DNA from: Qipengyuania gelatinilytica
Lineage (GTDB): Bacteria; Pseudomonadota; Alphaproteobacteria; Sphingomonadales; Sphingomonadaceae
Assembly (NCBI RefSeq): GCF_019711315.1
Contig: NZ_CP081294.1
Coordinates: 930,001 to 994,000 of the forward strand
Reading direction: 5' to 3'
DNA: 64,000 nucleotides
Positions 15,974 to 25,191 of this stretch are shown in pieces. Within the stretch, counting starts at the first letter, position 1. Every line of letters begins with the position of its first letter. The notes under the pieces were generated by a model. That model made no database searches, was not told the origin of the DNA, and saw nothing but the letters and a program-made list of their open reading frames with translations. A program made the position numbers and the translations under genes.

Positions 15974-17365
15974 TCACTCCGCCGCCTCGCGCCCGTCCTC
16001 GATCTGGGCGGCATCTTCCGCATTGTAGCGCGGGGTCCCCTCGACCATGGGCACTTCCTCGATTTCACGTTTGCCGATTTCGATGCCTTTTTCGTGCAGG
16101 CGGCGGCCTGCCGAAAGCACGTTGCGTTCAAAGCTGCCGACGAATTTGTTGTAGTTGTTGACTGCCGTTTCCAAGCCGCCGCCGACACGCTTCATATGCT
16201 CGGCAGCGACCGCGAGGCGGTCATATAGCTCCGCCCCTGCCTTGCCGATCTCCACCGCTTCGCGCGCAATCGTGTCCTGCCGCCAGACCTGCGCCACGGT
16301 GCGCGCAATCGCGACCAAGTTGGTGGGCGTGGCGAGCAGCACCTTGTTGTGGAATGCAAAATCCCACAGGTCCGGATCGGCTTCCAGCGCGGCGGCAACG
16401 AAATGCTCGCCGGGGACGAACATCACGACATAGTCGGGCGCTTCGTCGAACTGGCTCTGGTAGCTCTTGGTGCCGAGTGTCTGGACATGCCCGCGCATCG
16501 ACTTTGCATGGAGCGCGAGCTGCTGGCGTTTCACTTCGTCGTCATCCGCCTCGAACGCCGCCTGATAGGCATTGAGCGAGACCTTGGCGTCGATCACCAG
16601 CTTCTTCTGGCCGGGCACATTGACGATCGCATCGGGGCGAAGCCTGCCCTCGTCCGTATCGAGCGACTGTTCAAGGATGAAGTCGGTGTGTTCGGCAAGC
16701 CCCGCCTGTTCGAGCACGTTCTGCAGCGCCCGCTCGCCCCAGCGCCCGCGCGCCTTGGGGGCATTGGTGAGGCTATTGCCCAACCGCTGCGCCTCGCGCC
16801 GGACCTCTTCCTGCCCGAGCCGCATCTGTTCGATCTGCGCGGCGAGCGAAGAGAAAGCATTGGTGCGCTTCTCTTCCAGCGCAGCCACCTGGTCTTCGTA
16901 TTTCTTCAACCGGTCGCCGACCGGCTGGAGCAATTCCCTGATCTTCGCCTCGGACGTTTTTTCCGAATGACCGAACCGCTCGTTCGCGCGCTCGAGGAAT
17001 TTCTCCTGCGCGGCACCTAGCACTTTCGCGCCGGTGTTCTCGAATTCCTTGAGCAGTTTCTCGCGGCTCTCCTCGAGCAAGCGCTTCTGCTCCTCGAAAC
17101 CGGCGGCTTGCGCCTTTAGCGCGGTATTTTCTTCGCGCACGGCATCGAGCTTGGTCGCCAGATCATCGGCCCGAGCGGCACGGTCCGACATCGTCGCAAG
17201 TTCCGGCGCCATGCGCGACAGTTTTTCGGACAGATCCTTCGCCTCGGCATCACGCTCGGCAAATCTTACTTTCCATTCTGAAATTGGTCTCGAGCCGACG
17301 AACCAACCAGCGGCCACACCCATCAGCATGCAAATAATCAGAAGTGCATAAAGTGGCATTTCCAT
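15974..17365 (-). CDS. rmuC: DNA recombination protein RmuC
   Basis: 463 residues: an N-terminal membrane anchor (about 4-22), a coiled-coil region (about 30-190) and the C-terminal RmuC nuclease-like domain (PKARGRWGERALQNVLEQAGL, DAKVSLNAYQAAFEA). RmuC proteins restrict small inverted-repeat recombination and replication-fork aberrations. ATG at 17365 starts the membrane anchor. Upstream (17404 and down to 17388) lies a 9-bp inverted repeat of unknown function. Confidence 0.93.
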   Translation of the reverse strand: MEMPLYALLIICMLMGVAAGWFVGSRPISEWKVRFAERDAEAKDLSEKLSRMAPELATMSDRAARADDLATKLDAVREENTALKAQAAGFEEQKRLLEESREKLLKEFENTGAKVLGAAQEKFLERANERFGHSEKTSEAKIRELLQPVGDRLKKYEDQVAALEEKRTNAFSSLAAQIEQMRLGQEEVRREAQRLGNSLTNAPKARGRWGERALQNVLEQAGLAEHTDFILEQSLDTDEGRLRPDAIVNVPGQKKLVIDAKVSLNAYQAAFEADDDEVKRQQLALHAKSMRGHVQTLGTKSYQSQFDEAPDYVVMFVPGEHFVAAALEADPDLWDFAFHNKVLLATPTNLVAIARTVAQVWRQDTIAREAVEIGKAGAELYDRLAVAAEHMKRVGGGLETAVNNYNKFVGSFERNVLSAGRRLHEKGIEIGKREIEEVPMVEGTPRYNAEDAAQIEDGREAAE

Positions 17366-17387
17366 AAAATCTCACTCCGCTGCAAGT

Positions 17388-17412
17388 GGTGGTAGGTTGT
17401 GCGCCTACCACC
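17388..17412. repeat. perfect 9-bp inverted repeat upstream of rmuC
   Basis: GGTGGTAGG - TTGTGCG - CCTACCACC, located 23 nt upstream of the rmuC start and after the small ORF stop. No T-run follows, so an operator or RNA stem is as likely as a terminator. Confidence 0.5.
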
Positions 17413-17426
17413 CTGCAGCTGAATCT

Positions 17427-17582
17427 CTAGCTGGCATACCACCAGCGGAAATTTGCCTCTGCATCGGCTTCGGTCAGGAATCCGACCTGTGACTGGCACA
17501 AGCAGCGCTCTCCGTCCGAGGACAGGAGTACCCAATAGCAGAGTTCGTTGATCCAGCGCAGCACGTGGGGAGGACATGCCAT
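17427..17582 (-). CDS. small hypothetical protein (51 aa)
   Basis: Too short for a typical gene call: ATG at 17582, TAG at 17427. The product (MACPPHVLRWINELCYWVLL...) is rich in Cys, Trp and Tyr, starts with a possible SD (GGAGA) about 9 nt upstream, and its DNA reads sensibly in this frame with GC-rich third positions. A fragment like CYWVLLSSDGERCLCQSQ resembles small beta-sheet proteins but no family is recognised. Real expression is unproven; it overlaps the plus-strand ORF start by 2 nt. Confidence 0.5.
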   Translation of the reverse strand: MACPPHVLRWINELCYWVLLSSDGERCLCQSQVGFLTEADAEANFRWWYAS

Positions 17583-17763
17583 GTCCATTCTCCATGTCTG
17601 CGATATTGGAAACGATCGATATGTGCAGGGAAGCTTTGATTCGAAGGTCTACGTTTTCAAACCCGCGTGGCCACCGTCTCTTATCGGACTTTATGCGGCT
17701 AGGCTTTACTGGCGTCGGTTCGATCGCGCGTATGCATTCATCATCGATTCGGTTGAAGTTTAG
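17581..17763 (+). CDS. small hypothetical protein (60 aa)
   Basis: ATG at 17581, preceded by a strong SD GGGGAGG at a spacing of 7 nt. 60 codons ending at TAG 17763; product MSILHVCDIGNDRYVQGSFD... with a C-terminal aromatic-rich segment. Its GC content is a little lower than surrounding genes. No family recognised. It is head-to-head with the minus-strand ORF, so at most one may be expressed, or both from opposed promoters. Confidence 0.45.
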   Translation: MSILHVCDIGNDRYVQGSFDSKVYVFKPAWPPSLIGLYAARLYWRRFDRAYAFIIDSVEV

Positions 17764-17887
17764 GCGCCCTGCGGCGTAACAGATAATCGTAAGGCATCTC
17801 CCATCTCATAAGAACAGAGATGGAACATGCCACAGTACATCCAACTTGCCAACCCGATCGCTCCAGATCGGATGTGGATAGTGGGGA

Positions 17888-18454
17888 CTACGCCGCCTCG
17901 CGCAGCTTTTTCAGCTTCTTCAGCGCCATATTGCGCTTGAGGCGCGAGAGGTGGTCGATGAAGAGGATGCCTTCGAGGTGGTCCATCTCGTGCTGGAGGC
18001 AGGTCGCCATCAGCCCGTCGAGCTCTTCCTCGTGGGTTTCACCGTCGAGGTCCTGGTAGCGCACGCGGCAGGTGGCCGGGCGGTCGACATCGGCAAAGAT
18101 GTCGGGGACCGAGAGACAGCCTTCCTGGTAGGTCGCCAGCTCTTCCGCCGGATCGAGGATCTCGGGATTGATGAAGACCCGCGGTTCCTTCTTCACCGGA
18201 TAGTGGACGTGCTCGTGGCCGCCGTGATTGCAGACCTCGCCCTCGGCTTCCTCGTCTTCGGGCTGGAGGTCGATCACCAGCACGCGCTTGGGCACGCCGA
18301 CCTGGATCGCCGCGAGGCCGATGCCGGGCGCATCATACATGGTTTCGAACATGTCGGAGACGAGGGTGCGCAGTTCGTCGTCGAACTCGGTAACCGGTTC
18401 GGACACGACCTTGAGCCGGGGATCCGGCACTTCGAGAATTTCACGGATAGCCAT
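17888..18454 (-). CDS. def: peptide deformylase
   Basis: 188 residues, with the three classical motifs: [17 protein letters not shown] (metal-binding Cys) and QHEMDHLEG (HEXXH metal site). It removes the formyl group from nascent N-terminal methionine. ATG at 18454 (MAIREIL) matches the family N-terminus. recR lies upstream on the same strand and fmt, which installs the formyl group, is divergent beyond recR, a common clustering. Confidence 0.95.
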   Translation of the reverse strand: MAIREILEVPDPRLKVVSEPVTEFDDELRTLVSDMFETMYDAPGIGLAAIQVGVPKRVLVIDLQPEDEEAEGEVCNHGGHEHVHYPVKKEPRVFINPEILDPAEELATYQEGCLSVPDIFADVDRPATCRVRYQDLDGETHEEELDGLMATCLQHEMDHLEGILFIDHLSRLKRNMALKKLKKLREAA

Positions 18455-18517
18455 GGAGGGGCAGATAGGCGCGGAAATCGCGTTTTTCAATTGAATTGGG
18501 ACGGTCAGAGTGATCGC

Positions 18518-19114
18518 TTAGCCGAGCGGTCTGCGGGCACGCAGCGCCTGTGCGAGAGTCCCCTCGTCGAGATAGTCGAGTTCGCCGCCGACCGGCAGGC
18601 CATGGGCAAGCTGGGTGATGCGCACAGGGAAGCCCTCCAGCCGCTCGGCAAGGTAATGCGCGGTGGTCTGGCCTTCGAGCGTGGCGTTCATGGCGAGGAC
18701 GACCTCGTCGATACCGCCCTCCTCGACCCGCGAAAGCAGGCTGGCGATGTTCAAATCCTCGGGCCGGATACCGTCGAGCGCGGAAAGCTTGCCGCCGAGC
18801 ACGTGGTACTTGCCGGTGAACAGCTTTGCCCGGTCGAGCGCCCAGAGATCTGCCACGTCTTCCACCACGCACAGCCCCTTGCCGTCGCGGCGCGGGTCGG
18901 CGCAGATGCCGCAGGGGTTGGTCGTGTCGACATTGCCGCAAGTGTTGCATTCGACCAGCGCCTCGCCCACTGTGGCGAGCGCCTCCAGCAGCGCGGGCAG
19001 CGCGCTTTCGCGGCGTTTCACCAGCCACAGCACGGCACGCCGCGCGCTGCGCGGGCCGAGGCCGGGAAGGCGAGCCAGCGCGGCGGCCAGCGTCTCGATC
19101 TCTTGCGATGCCAT
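18518..19114 (-). CDS. recR: recombination protein RecR
   Basis: 198 residues: N-terminal helix-hairpin-helix ([14 protein letters not shown]), a C4 zinc finger ([16 protein letters not shown]), a Toprim domain and C-terminal Walker-like region. It acts with RecF/RecO in gap repair. ATG at 19114 gives the normal family start; longer in-frame starts run into the fmt promoter region. Divergent from fmt with 52 nt between. Confidence 0.95.
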   Translation of the reverse strand: MASQEIETLAAALARLPGLGPRSARRAVLWLVKRRESALPALLEALATVGEALVECNTCGNVDTTNPCGICADPRRDGKGLCVVEDVADLWALDRAKLFTGKYHVLGGKLSALDGIRPEDLNIASLLSRVEEGGIDEVVLAMNATLEGQTTAHYLAERLEGFPVRITQLAHGLPVGGELDYLDEGTLAQALRARRPLG

Positions 19115-19166
19115 GGAGGCACAGATAGGGGGCCGGGGCCGAACACGAAAGGTCACAAGAGACGTC

Positions 19167-20075
19167 ATGCGCATAATCTTCATGGGTAGCCCGGATTTCG
19201 CCGTGCCGACGCTGCAGGCGCTGGTCGATGCCGCGCATGAGGTGGTGTGCGCCTACACCCAGCCGCCGCGGCCCGGCGGGCGCCGCGGCAAGGAACTGAC
19301 CAAGACCGCAGTGCACGAGCGCGCCGAGCGGCTGGGCATCGAGGTGCGGCATCCCGCCTCGCTCAAATCGGCAGAGGAGCAGGAAAAGTTCGCCGCACTC
19401 GAGGCCGATATCGCGGTGGTGGCAGCCTATGGCCTCATCCTGCCGCAGGCCATTCTCGACACGCCGAGGCTCGGCTGTCTCAACGTCCACGCCTCGCTGC
19501 TGCCCGATTGGCGCGGGGCAGCGCCGATACACCGCTCAATCATGGCGGGAGACGAGGTGACGGGCGTCACCATCATGCAGATGGAGGCAGGCCTCGATAC
19601 CGGCCCCATGCTCGCCACCGTGCGCACGCCGGTCGAGGACAAGACCACGGGCGAGCTGACCGAGGAACTGGCCGAACTGGGCGCGCAGCTGATGGTGGGC
19701 ACGCTGATCGACCTCGAGGCCCTTCACGCGGTCGAGCAGGATCATGAGGCGGCCACCCATGCGAAGAAGATCGACAAGGCCGAAGCGCGCATCGACTGGT
19801 CTCGCCCCGCCGAAGAAGTGGTGCGGCAGATCCACGGCCTCTCTCCCTTCCCCGGCGCATGGTCGGAACTCGACGGAGCGCGGGTGAAATTCCTGCGAGC
19901 GGAAGTAAGCGAGGGTTCGGGAGAAGTTGGAACGGTGCTGGACGACGACCTTGCGATTGCTTGCGGAGAAGGCGCCATCCGCCCAGTCCGCCTCCAGCGT
20001 GCCGGCAAGCCCGCGATGGATAGGGACGAATTCCTGCGCGGGAACGCGGTGGGGCAGGGCGCGCGTTTTTCGTGA
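19167..20075 (+). CDS. fmt: methionyl-tRNA formyltransferase
   Basis: 302 residues. [16 protein letters not shown] is the family start; the formyl-transfer motif [16 protein letters not shown] and a C-terminal OB-fold domain (about 205-302) are present. It formylates initiator Met-tRNA using 10-formyl-THF. Its stop overlaps the truA GTG start by 4 nt, and def and recR lie on the other strand upstream. Confidence 0.96.
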   Translation: MRIIFMGSPDFAVPTLQALVDAAHEVVCAYTQPPRPGGRRGKELTKTAVHERAERLGIEVRHPASLKSAEEQEKFAALEADIAVVAAYGLILPQAILDTPRLGCLNVHASLLPDWRGAAPIHRSIMAGDEVTGVTIMQMEAGLDTGPMLATVRTPVEDKTTGELTEELAELGAQLMVGTLIDLEALHAVEQDHEAATHAKKIDKAEARIDWSRPAEEVVRQIHGLSPFPGAWSELDGARVKFLRAEVSEGSGEVGTVLDDDLAIACGEGAIRPVRLQRAGKPAMDRDEFLRGNAVGQGARFS

Positions 20076-20821
20076 CCCGTTTCGCGCTCACCATTGAATT
20101 CGACGGGACACCCTTCGTCGGGCTCCAGCGTCAGGATAACGGGCCGAGCGTCCAGCAGTCGCTCGAAAACGCAGCCTTCCGCGTGACCGGTGAGGACGTG
20201 CGGCTGTTCAGCGCAGGCCGCACCGACACCGGCGTCCACGCGCTCGCCATGCGCAGCCACATGGATATCGAGAAGGACATCGAACCCTTCCGCCTGATGG
20301 AGGCGCTGAACGCACAGGTCCGGCCCGATCCGATCGCCGTGACGCATTGCGAGATCGTGCCCGACGACTGGCATGCGCGCTTTTCCTGCACCGGCCGCAG
20401 CTATGTCTACCGCATCGCGAACCGCCGCGCGCCGCTGACGCTGGAACGCAATCGGCTGTGGCAGGTCCCGCAGGAGCTCGACCACAAGGCCATGGACCGC
20501 GCAGCAAAGGCGCTGGTTGGGCTACACGATTTCACCACCTTCCGTTCGGTCCAGTGCCAGTCGCAAAGTCCGGTGAAGACGCTGGACCGGCTCGACGTGG
20601 AGCGGGCAGGCGACGAGGTGCGCATCCACGCCGCCGCGCGCAGTTTCCTCCATCACCAGGTGCGCAGCATGGTCGGCTGCCTCGCGCTGGTCGGCATGGG
20701 GCGCTGGCGCGAGGAACAGCTCGCCGAAGCGCTGGAGGCGAAGGACCGGCAGGCGCTGGGCCTCAACGCCCCGCCCCACGGGCTCTATTTCGTCGATGCG
20801 ACCTATCCGGGCGATGCCTGA
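20072..20821 (+). CDS. truA: tRNA pseudouridine synthase A
   Basis: 249 residues, GTG start within a GTGA overlap with the fmt stop. The catalytic Asp sits in GRTDTGVHA at about residue 52. It makes pseudouridine at positions 38-40 of tRNA anticodon arms. The C-terminal [12 protein letters not shown] motif is intact. Confidence 0.95.
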   Translation: MTRFALTIEFDGTPFVGLQRQDNGPSVQQSLENAAFRVTGEDVRLFSAGRTDTGVHALAMRSHMDIEKDIEPFRLMEALNAQVRPDPIAVTHCEIVPDDWHARFSCTGRSYVYRIANRRAPLTLERNRLWQVPQELDHKAMDRAAKALVGLHDFTTFRSVQCQSQSPVKTLDRLDVERAGDEVRIHAAARSFLHHQVRSMVGCLALVGMGRWREEQLAEALEAKDRQALGLNAPPHGLYFVDATYPGDA

Positions 20822-20904
20822 CGTAACGGCACCCTAGCCAAGCCCTTGAACGAGGCGTAGCGAGGCCCACAAACAGGTTTCGTAAAGCAACGAAAGGGAA
20901 TTGG

Positions 20905-22014
20905 ATGACCACCGGCAAACAGCTTTTCACCACGCTGACCAGCGACGGCACCCTCACGCTCGAACTGGAGGATGTCACCTTCCCCGAGCCGACCGGCAAC
21001 CAAGTGCTTGTCAGGATGGAAGCCGCTCCGATCAACCCCTCCGACCTCGCCATCCTGACCGGTGCGGCGGATTTCGAGAATGCGGAATATTCGCCCGGCA
21101 GGGTCGTCGCCAAGATGCCCGAACCGTTCAACTCGGGCAGCAAGGCGCGCCACGGCCAGAAACTGCCCGCCGGTAACGAAGGCGCAGGCACGGTCGTCGC
21201 CACGGGTGACAGCGACATGGCCAAGGCGCTGATGGGCCAGCGTGTCGCCTGCGTACCGGGCAATGCCTTCAGCCAATATGCGATTGCGGATGCCGCCATG
21301 TGCCTGCCGCTGGGCGATCATAGCAGCGAGACCGGCGCTTCGAGCTTCGTCAATCCGATGACTGCACTCGGCTTTGTCGAGAACGCCAAGATGGATGGCC
21401 AGAAGGCGATCCTGCACACGGTGGGCGCGTCGAACCTCGGCCAGATGCTCAACCGTATCTGCCTCGAAGACGGCATGGATCTGGTCAACATCGTGCGCAA
21501 GGACGACCAGGCCGAATTGCTGAAGTCGCAGGGCGCAAAGCACGTCGTGAATTCCTCGGACGACGATTTCATGGACCAGCTGCGCAGCGCCATCGATGAG
21601 ACGGACGCCTTCTACGGTTTCGATCCCATCGGCGGCGGGCAGATGGTCGACAGCTGCTTCAAGGCGATGGAGCAGGTCGCCGTGTCGAAGATGACGGAAT
21701 ATTCGCGCTACGGTTCGAATCAGGCGAAGCGCATGTTCATCTACGGCCGTCTCGACTTCGGTCCCACCGTGCTGACGCCGGCCTATGGCTTCGGCTGGAC
21801 GCTGTCGGGCTGGCTGCTGACGCCGTTCCTGCAGAATGCGGGCATGGAAACCGTGATGCGGATGAGGAAGCGCGTGCTCGACAACCTCACCACCACTTTT
21901 GCCAGCAGCTACAAGACCAAGGTCGATCTCGAGGGCATGCTGACCAAGGATGCGATCCTCGACTATCGCCAGATGAAGACGGGCGAGAAATATCTCGTCA
22001 CGCCGCAGGGCTGA
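20905..22014 (+). CDS. MDR-superfamily zinc-binding-type dehydrogenase / quinone oxidoreductase-like
   Basis: 369 residues with a GroES-like N-terminal domain (about 10-150) and a Rossmann domain (about 160-300). The N-terminal half lacks the structural zinc-binding cysteines and has AAPINPSDLAILTG, as in the quinone-oxidoreductase/enoyl-reductase branch. Reduced cofactor would be NADPH, but the substrate cannot be inferred. It ends 2 nt before the convergent asparaginase stop, with no visible terminator. Confidence 0.85.
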   Translation: MTTGKQLFTTLTSDGTLTLELEDVTFPEPTGNQVLVRMEAAPINPSDLAILTGAADFENAEYSPGRVVAKMPEPFNSGSKARHGQKLPAGNEGAGTVVATGDSDMAKALMGQRVACVPGNAFSQYAIADAAMCLPLGDHSSETGASSFVNPMTALGFVENAKMDGQKAILHTVGASNLGQMLNRICLEDGMDLVNIVRKDDQAELLKSQGAKHVVNSSDDDFMDQLRSAIDETDAFYGFDPIGGGQMVDSCFKAMEQVAVSKMTEYSRYGSNQAKRMFIYGRLDFGPTVLTPAYGFGWTLSGWLLTPFLQNAGMETVMRMRKRVLDNLTTTFASSYKTKVDLEGMLTKDAILDYRQMKTGEKYLVTPQG

Positions 22015-22016
22015 GC

Positions 22017-22994
22017 CTAGCGGCCGTCGAATGATCTCTGGATGGCGGCGGGGTCGGTGATCCCGCCCGCCAACAGCAGCTGGAGCAATATGCGCGCCTT
22101 TTGCGGATTGAGCGCGCGGGCAGCGACGAAACTGTTTTCGGTGTCTTCGGGCTCGCGGTCGACGAGGCCTTCATCGGCGCGGCTCGCGCGCACCACGGGT
22201 AGGCCGCGTTTCGCCAGGGCCACGAGGGCCTGCCGCGCACTTTCGGGCATATTGCCCTCGCCCACGCCAGCGACGACGATACCGCGCGTTTTCTCGCCAA
22301 CCTGGCGTTCGACACCTGCCGCATCCAAGCCGGCATAGGCATAGACGATCACGACCTCGGGCAGCTTTTCGCACCAGTCGAAGCTGGCACGGCCACCCTG
22401 ACGCCACGGCGCACCGAACCATTCGAGGCTCGCCGGCGTCACAAGGCCGATCGATTCTCGCGGGAAACCGCGGAAGGCTTCGGTCCCGCGGGTGCGGACC
22501 TTGCGCACGTCGCGCGCGGCAAACACGCGGTCGCCCATGACCACCAGCACACCGCGCCCTGCGGCATTGGGGTCGCTCGCGACACGCACGGCATTGGCGA
22601 AATTCCTGAGGCCGTCGTACCCGACTGCATCGGCAGGTCGCATTGCGCCGACCACGACCACCGGCTTGTCGGCAGGCAGCGTCAGGTCGAGCAGGAAGGC
22701 CGTTTCCTCGAGCGTATCGGTGCCGTGTGTGACAATCACTCCGCTGCATCCGTCGTCCGCCATCGCGGCGCAGATCGCTTCGTGGAGCGGGCGCCAGACA
22801 TCCATACCGATATCCGCCGAATCGATATTCGCGATCTGCTTGCCGGAAAGGTCCGCCTCGAGCCCCAGTCCGCCGACCTTCTCGAGATAATCGTCGATGC
22901 CGATTTCGCCCGCACGATAATCCTTGGCGATGGCCGACCCGGCGATGCCTGCAATGGTGCCGCCGGTGGCGAGAACTGTGAGCCGTTTCGTCAT
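22017..22994 (-). CDS. asparaginase
   Basis: 325 residues with the two catalytic threonine motifs ATGGTIAG near the N-terminus and VTHGTDTLEET about 80 residues on, typical of type I/II L-asparaginases. It hydrolyses asparagine to aspartate and ammonia. ATG at 22994 (MTKRLTVLATGGT) is preferred over one seven codons upstream because it is where the family motif starts. No signal peptide, so probably cytosolic. Confidence 0.9.
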   Translation of the reverse strand: MTKRLTVLATGGTIAGIAGSAIAKDYRAGEIGIDDYLEKVGGLGLEADLSGKQIANIDSADIGMDVWRPLHEAICAAMADDGCSGVIVTHGTDTLEETAFLLDLTLPADKPVVVVGAMRPADAVGYDGLRNFANAVRVASDPNAAGRGVLVVMGDRVFAARDVRKVRTRGTEAFRGFPRESIGLVTPASLEWFGAPWRQGGRASFDWCEKLPEVVIVYAYAGLDAAGVERQVGEKTRGIVVAGVGEGNMPESARQALVALAKRGLPVVRASRADEGLVDREPEDTENSFVAARALNPQKARILLQLLLAGGITDPAAIQRSFDGR

Positions 22995-23055
22995 TGGTCG
23001 CAGCGATAGCGGCAATTGTTTTTCCCGTCACCAGCCGCGCAGCGCCCGCTTCGGC

Positions 23056-24129
23056 TCATGTTTGCGCGCCGAGGTGACGCTGCGCCCGAAGGGACCGCGC
23101 ACGATAAAGCAATGGCGCTTCCACGAGGCGATAGGCGAGAATTCCGAATGCGGCGGCGGCGACGATCATCAGCACAGCTTCCAGATCGCCCTGCAATGCC
23201 GTCCAACCGATTGCGAAGAACACGATCTGATGCGTAAGATAGATCGAATAGGACGCATCCCCGACCAGCTTCATCAGCCGGGTGACTGACCCTCCTCCGA
23301 TCTTCATCTCGAGCACGGCCAGGAATATGAAGAAGCAGGGCACACCCCAGACCAGCGCTCTCAACGCACTGAGCGAGTTATTGTAGATTGGCGGGGTGAG
23401 GTAGAGATTGCCGTCCTTGCCGGGCAACAGCATCGCGATCACGGCCAGCCCGCCGATCGCTCCGGCGAAAACCAGTGACCGCCTAAGCCAGCCTTTAGAC
23501 CAGAGCAGATAGGCAAGAACGCCAAGCGCAAATTCGAGCAGGATCGAATTGAAGAAGAAGCGCACGCCGACCCAATTGGCTGTGTCGAGCGTAGGGACCA
23601 GAACCAGTGCCGCAATGATCGGGATGAGCGACCACGCAGGCAGGCGCAGCATGATGACAACGCTGACGACCACATAGAACACCGCTTCGAAAGCGAGCGT
23701 CCAGCCCACGCCGAGCACCGGTGCCTCATAGTCGCCAAAGTCGAAAATCGGAATGAACGTCAGTGTGTTAAGCACCTGCATGGGGACGATCGTCCAGCCC
23801 TGCCAGACGATGAGGGCGCCGAACACGGCAGACCATATCCAGAACGAAGGTACGATCCGGTATGCGCGCTGGCGAAGGAAGGTCAGCGCACCCGAACCTC
23901 CTTCGTAGCGCTGCATCGAAAGCGCCATGACGAAGCCGGAGATGATGAAGAAGAGATCGACGCCGATCGCACCGACATAGGAGAAGGTCGAAAGCCATTC
24001 CGCCGGATTGCCTATCCGGTCTTGTCGTTGGACGGCGTGGATCAGTACCACCAGCATGGCCGCAAATCCGCGGAGCACCTGGACCGATTCCAAGCGGGTC
24101 GCCGGTTTGGGATCGGTGTTGGCTACCAT
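23056..24129 (-). CDS. acyltransferase family 3 membrane protein
   Basis: 357 residues with about ten hydrophobic segments, beginning with ATRLESVQVLRGFAAMLVVLIHAVQR, which includes the catalytic-type Arg/His region (RGFAAMLVVLIH) of OafA/Exo-type acyltransferases. Such proteins acetylate polysaccharides or glycans at the inner membrane. ATG at 24129 (MVANTDPK) is preferred. No linked polysaccharide cluster is visible. Substrate unknown. Confidence 0.87.
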   Translation of the reverse strand: MVANTDPKPATRLESVQVLRGFAAMLVVLIHAVQRQDRIGNPAEWLSTFSYVGAIGVDLFFIISGFVMALSMQRYEGGSGALTFLRQRAYRIVPSFWIWSAVFGALIVWQGWTIVPMQVLNTLTFIPIFDFGDYEAPVLGVGWTLAFEAVFYVVVSVVIMLRLPAWSLIPIIAALVLVPTLDTANWVGVRFFFNSILLEFALGVLAYLLWSKGWLRRSLVFAGAIGGLAVIAMLLPGKDGNLYLTPPIYNNSLSALRALVWGVPCFFIFLAVLEMKIGGGSVTRLMKLVGDASYSIYLTHQIVFFAIGWTALQGDLEAVLMIVAAAAFGILAYRLVEAPLLYRARSLRAQRHLGAQT

Positions 24130-24220
24130 ACGCACAGTATTCCCAAGTCGCCGTGCACATTCAACCGGTTGGAGGATGCGACGGGACCCATGTCCCAAAT
24201 CGCAACGGCAAACTGCCGTC

Positions 24221-24248
24221 TTGACCCAGCGAATAAGCGCGCTAAACG
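24221..24248 (+). promoter_or_regulatory. putative tRNA-Val promoter
   Basis: TTGACC (24221-24226), 16-nt spacer, TAAACG (24243-24248), ending 16 nt before the tRNA 5' end. Consistent with a housekeeping promoter giving a short leader; predicted by eye. Confidence 0.5.
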
Positions 24249-24264
24249 GCGGCCTCCCAGATTG

Positions 24265-24340
24265 GGGCGCTTAGCTCAGTTGGTAGAGCATCTCGTTTAC
24301 ACCGAGAGGGTCGGCGGTTCGAGCCCGTCAGCGCCCACCA
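24265..24340 (+). tRNA. tRNA-Val (anticodon UAC)
   Basis: 76-nt cloverleaf: acceptor GGGCGCT/AGCGCCC, D-loop AGTTGGTAGA, anticodon loop TTTACAC (UAC, decodes GUA), T-arm GTTCGAGC, encoded 3' CCA. Clear structural match. Confidence 0.95.
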
Positions 24341-24358
24341 GTTTCGATCGGTCGAAAG

Positions 24359-24376
24359 CATCCGGCGGATGGTTTT
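24359..24376 (+). terminator. weak intrinsic terminator after tRNA-Val
   Basis: CATCC - GGC - GGATG followed by G and TTTT, within a larger 9-bp inverted repeat AGTTTCGAT (24340-24348) / ATCGAAACT (24379-24387) that brackets it. Confidence 0.5.
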
Positions 24377-24414
24377 GCATCGAAACTCCCGAGCGCAAGC
24401 GACGGGCCACCCAC

Positions 24415-25191
24415 TTACATCGCCATCCAGCTCTGCCACAGCATGTAGGCTGCAACGATGAAGATGATTCCGGCGAAAATCTTCGTCAGTGCGCCGGTGC
24501 TCGCGAGCTTGCGCGCCATGCGGGTGCCGAACATGCTGCCGATGATGCCACCGGCCACGAAAATGCCGGCCAGCGCCCAGTCGACCAGTCCCGATATCGC
24601 GTAATTGGCCGAGGTGGTGAGGCCGAAGGCGCTGACTGCGACCAGGCTGGTGCCGACAGCGTTGATCATGGGCATCCGCGTCGCTGCGAGCAGGCCCGGG
24701 ACGATCAGGAAACCGCCGCCGATCCCGAAGAAACCGGAAACCGCGCCCGTGCCCAGCCCCGTGCCGAGCAGCCTTGGCGCATTGTCCTTGCCAAGCCGCA
24801 CATCCGCGTTGCTCTTGCGGCCCTTGTCACGCAGCATCAGGGCGCCGACGACCAGCATCAGCAGGGCGAAGAGGAACAGCAGCTTCTGCCCGTCGATATT
24901 CTTGCCCAGCGTCGATCCGCCCAGGGCGCCAAGGATTCCCGCAGCGGCGAAGGTCATTCCGCAGGGCCATTTCACGGTGCCTGCACGCGCATGGTTGAAC
25001 AGGCCGCCAAGCGCGTTGGCCGCCACCGCCAGCGCGCTGGTGCCGATCGCAACATGCGGGTTCGAAACCCCGACGACATAGACCATCAGCGGCACGGCGA
25101 GGATCGACCCGCCCCCGCCGATGAGGCCGAGGACAAAGCCAACCGCCCCGCCCGAGAGCGCGCCGGATAGCCAGTAAACCCAGTCCATCAC
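24415..25191 (-). CDS. TauE/SafE-type sulfite exporter family membrane protein
   Basis: 258 residues of the TauE/SafE/TSUP family with about eight hydrophobic helices and repeats of the GGGG-type motif (VLGLIGGGGSILAVPL near 20-35, FFGIGGGFLIVPG near 150). Members export sulfite, sulfoacetate or other organosulfur anions. The start is either GTG at 25191 (overlapping the SQR stop) or ATG one codon later. It follows the sulfide:quinone oxidoreductase gene, so export of sulfur-oxidation products is a reasonable inference. Confidence 0.9.
   Translation of the reverse strand: MMDWVYWLSGALSGGAVGFVLGLIGGGGSILAVPLMVYVVGVSNPHVAIGTSALAVAANALGGLFNHARAGTVKWPCGMTFAAAGILGALGGSTLGKNIDGQKLLFLFALLMLVVGALMLRDKGRKSNADVRLGKDNAPRLLGTGLGTGAVSGFFGIGGGFLIVPGLLAATRMPMINAVGTSLVAVSAFGLTTSANYAISGLVDWALAGIFVAGGIIGSMFGTRMARKLASTGALTKIFAGIIFIVAAYMLWQSWMAM

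Larger units (their letters stand above)
17366..17887. other. 522-bp interval with two small ORFs and a hairpin
   Basis: Between rmuC and def. It holds a 9-bp inverted repeat (17388-17412), a minus-strand 51-codon ORF, a plus-strand 60-codon ORF that overlaps it head-to-head at the start codons, and about 120 bp (17764-17887) in which I see nothing convincing. No other gene seen. Confidence 0.6.

Noticed and set aside
17338..17595. 85-codon minus-strand ORF overlapping the rmuC start
   Set aside because: It overlaps rmuC in a different frame, is basic and low in hydrophobic structure, and the better supported frame in this stretch is the 51-codon one at 17427-17582.
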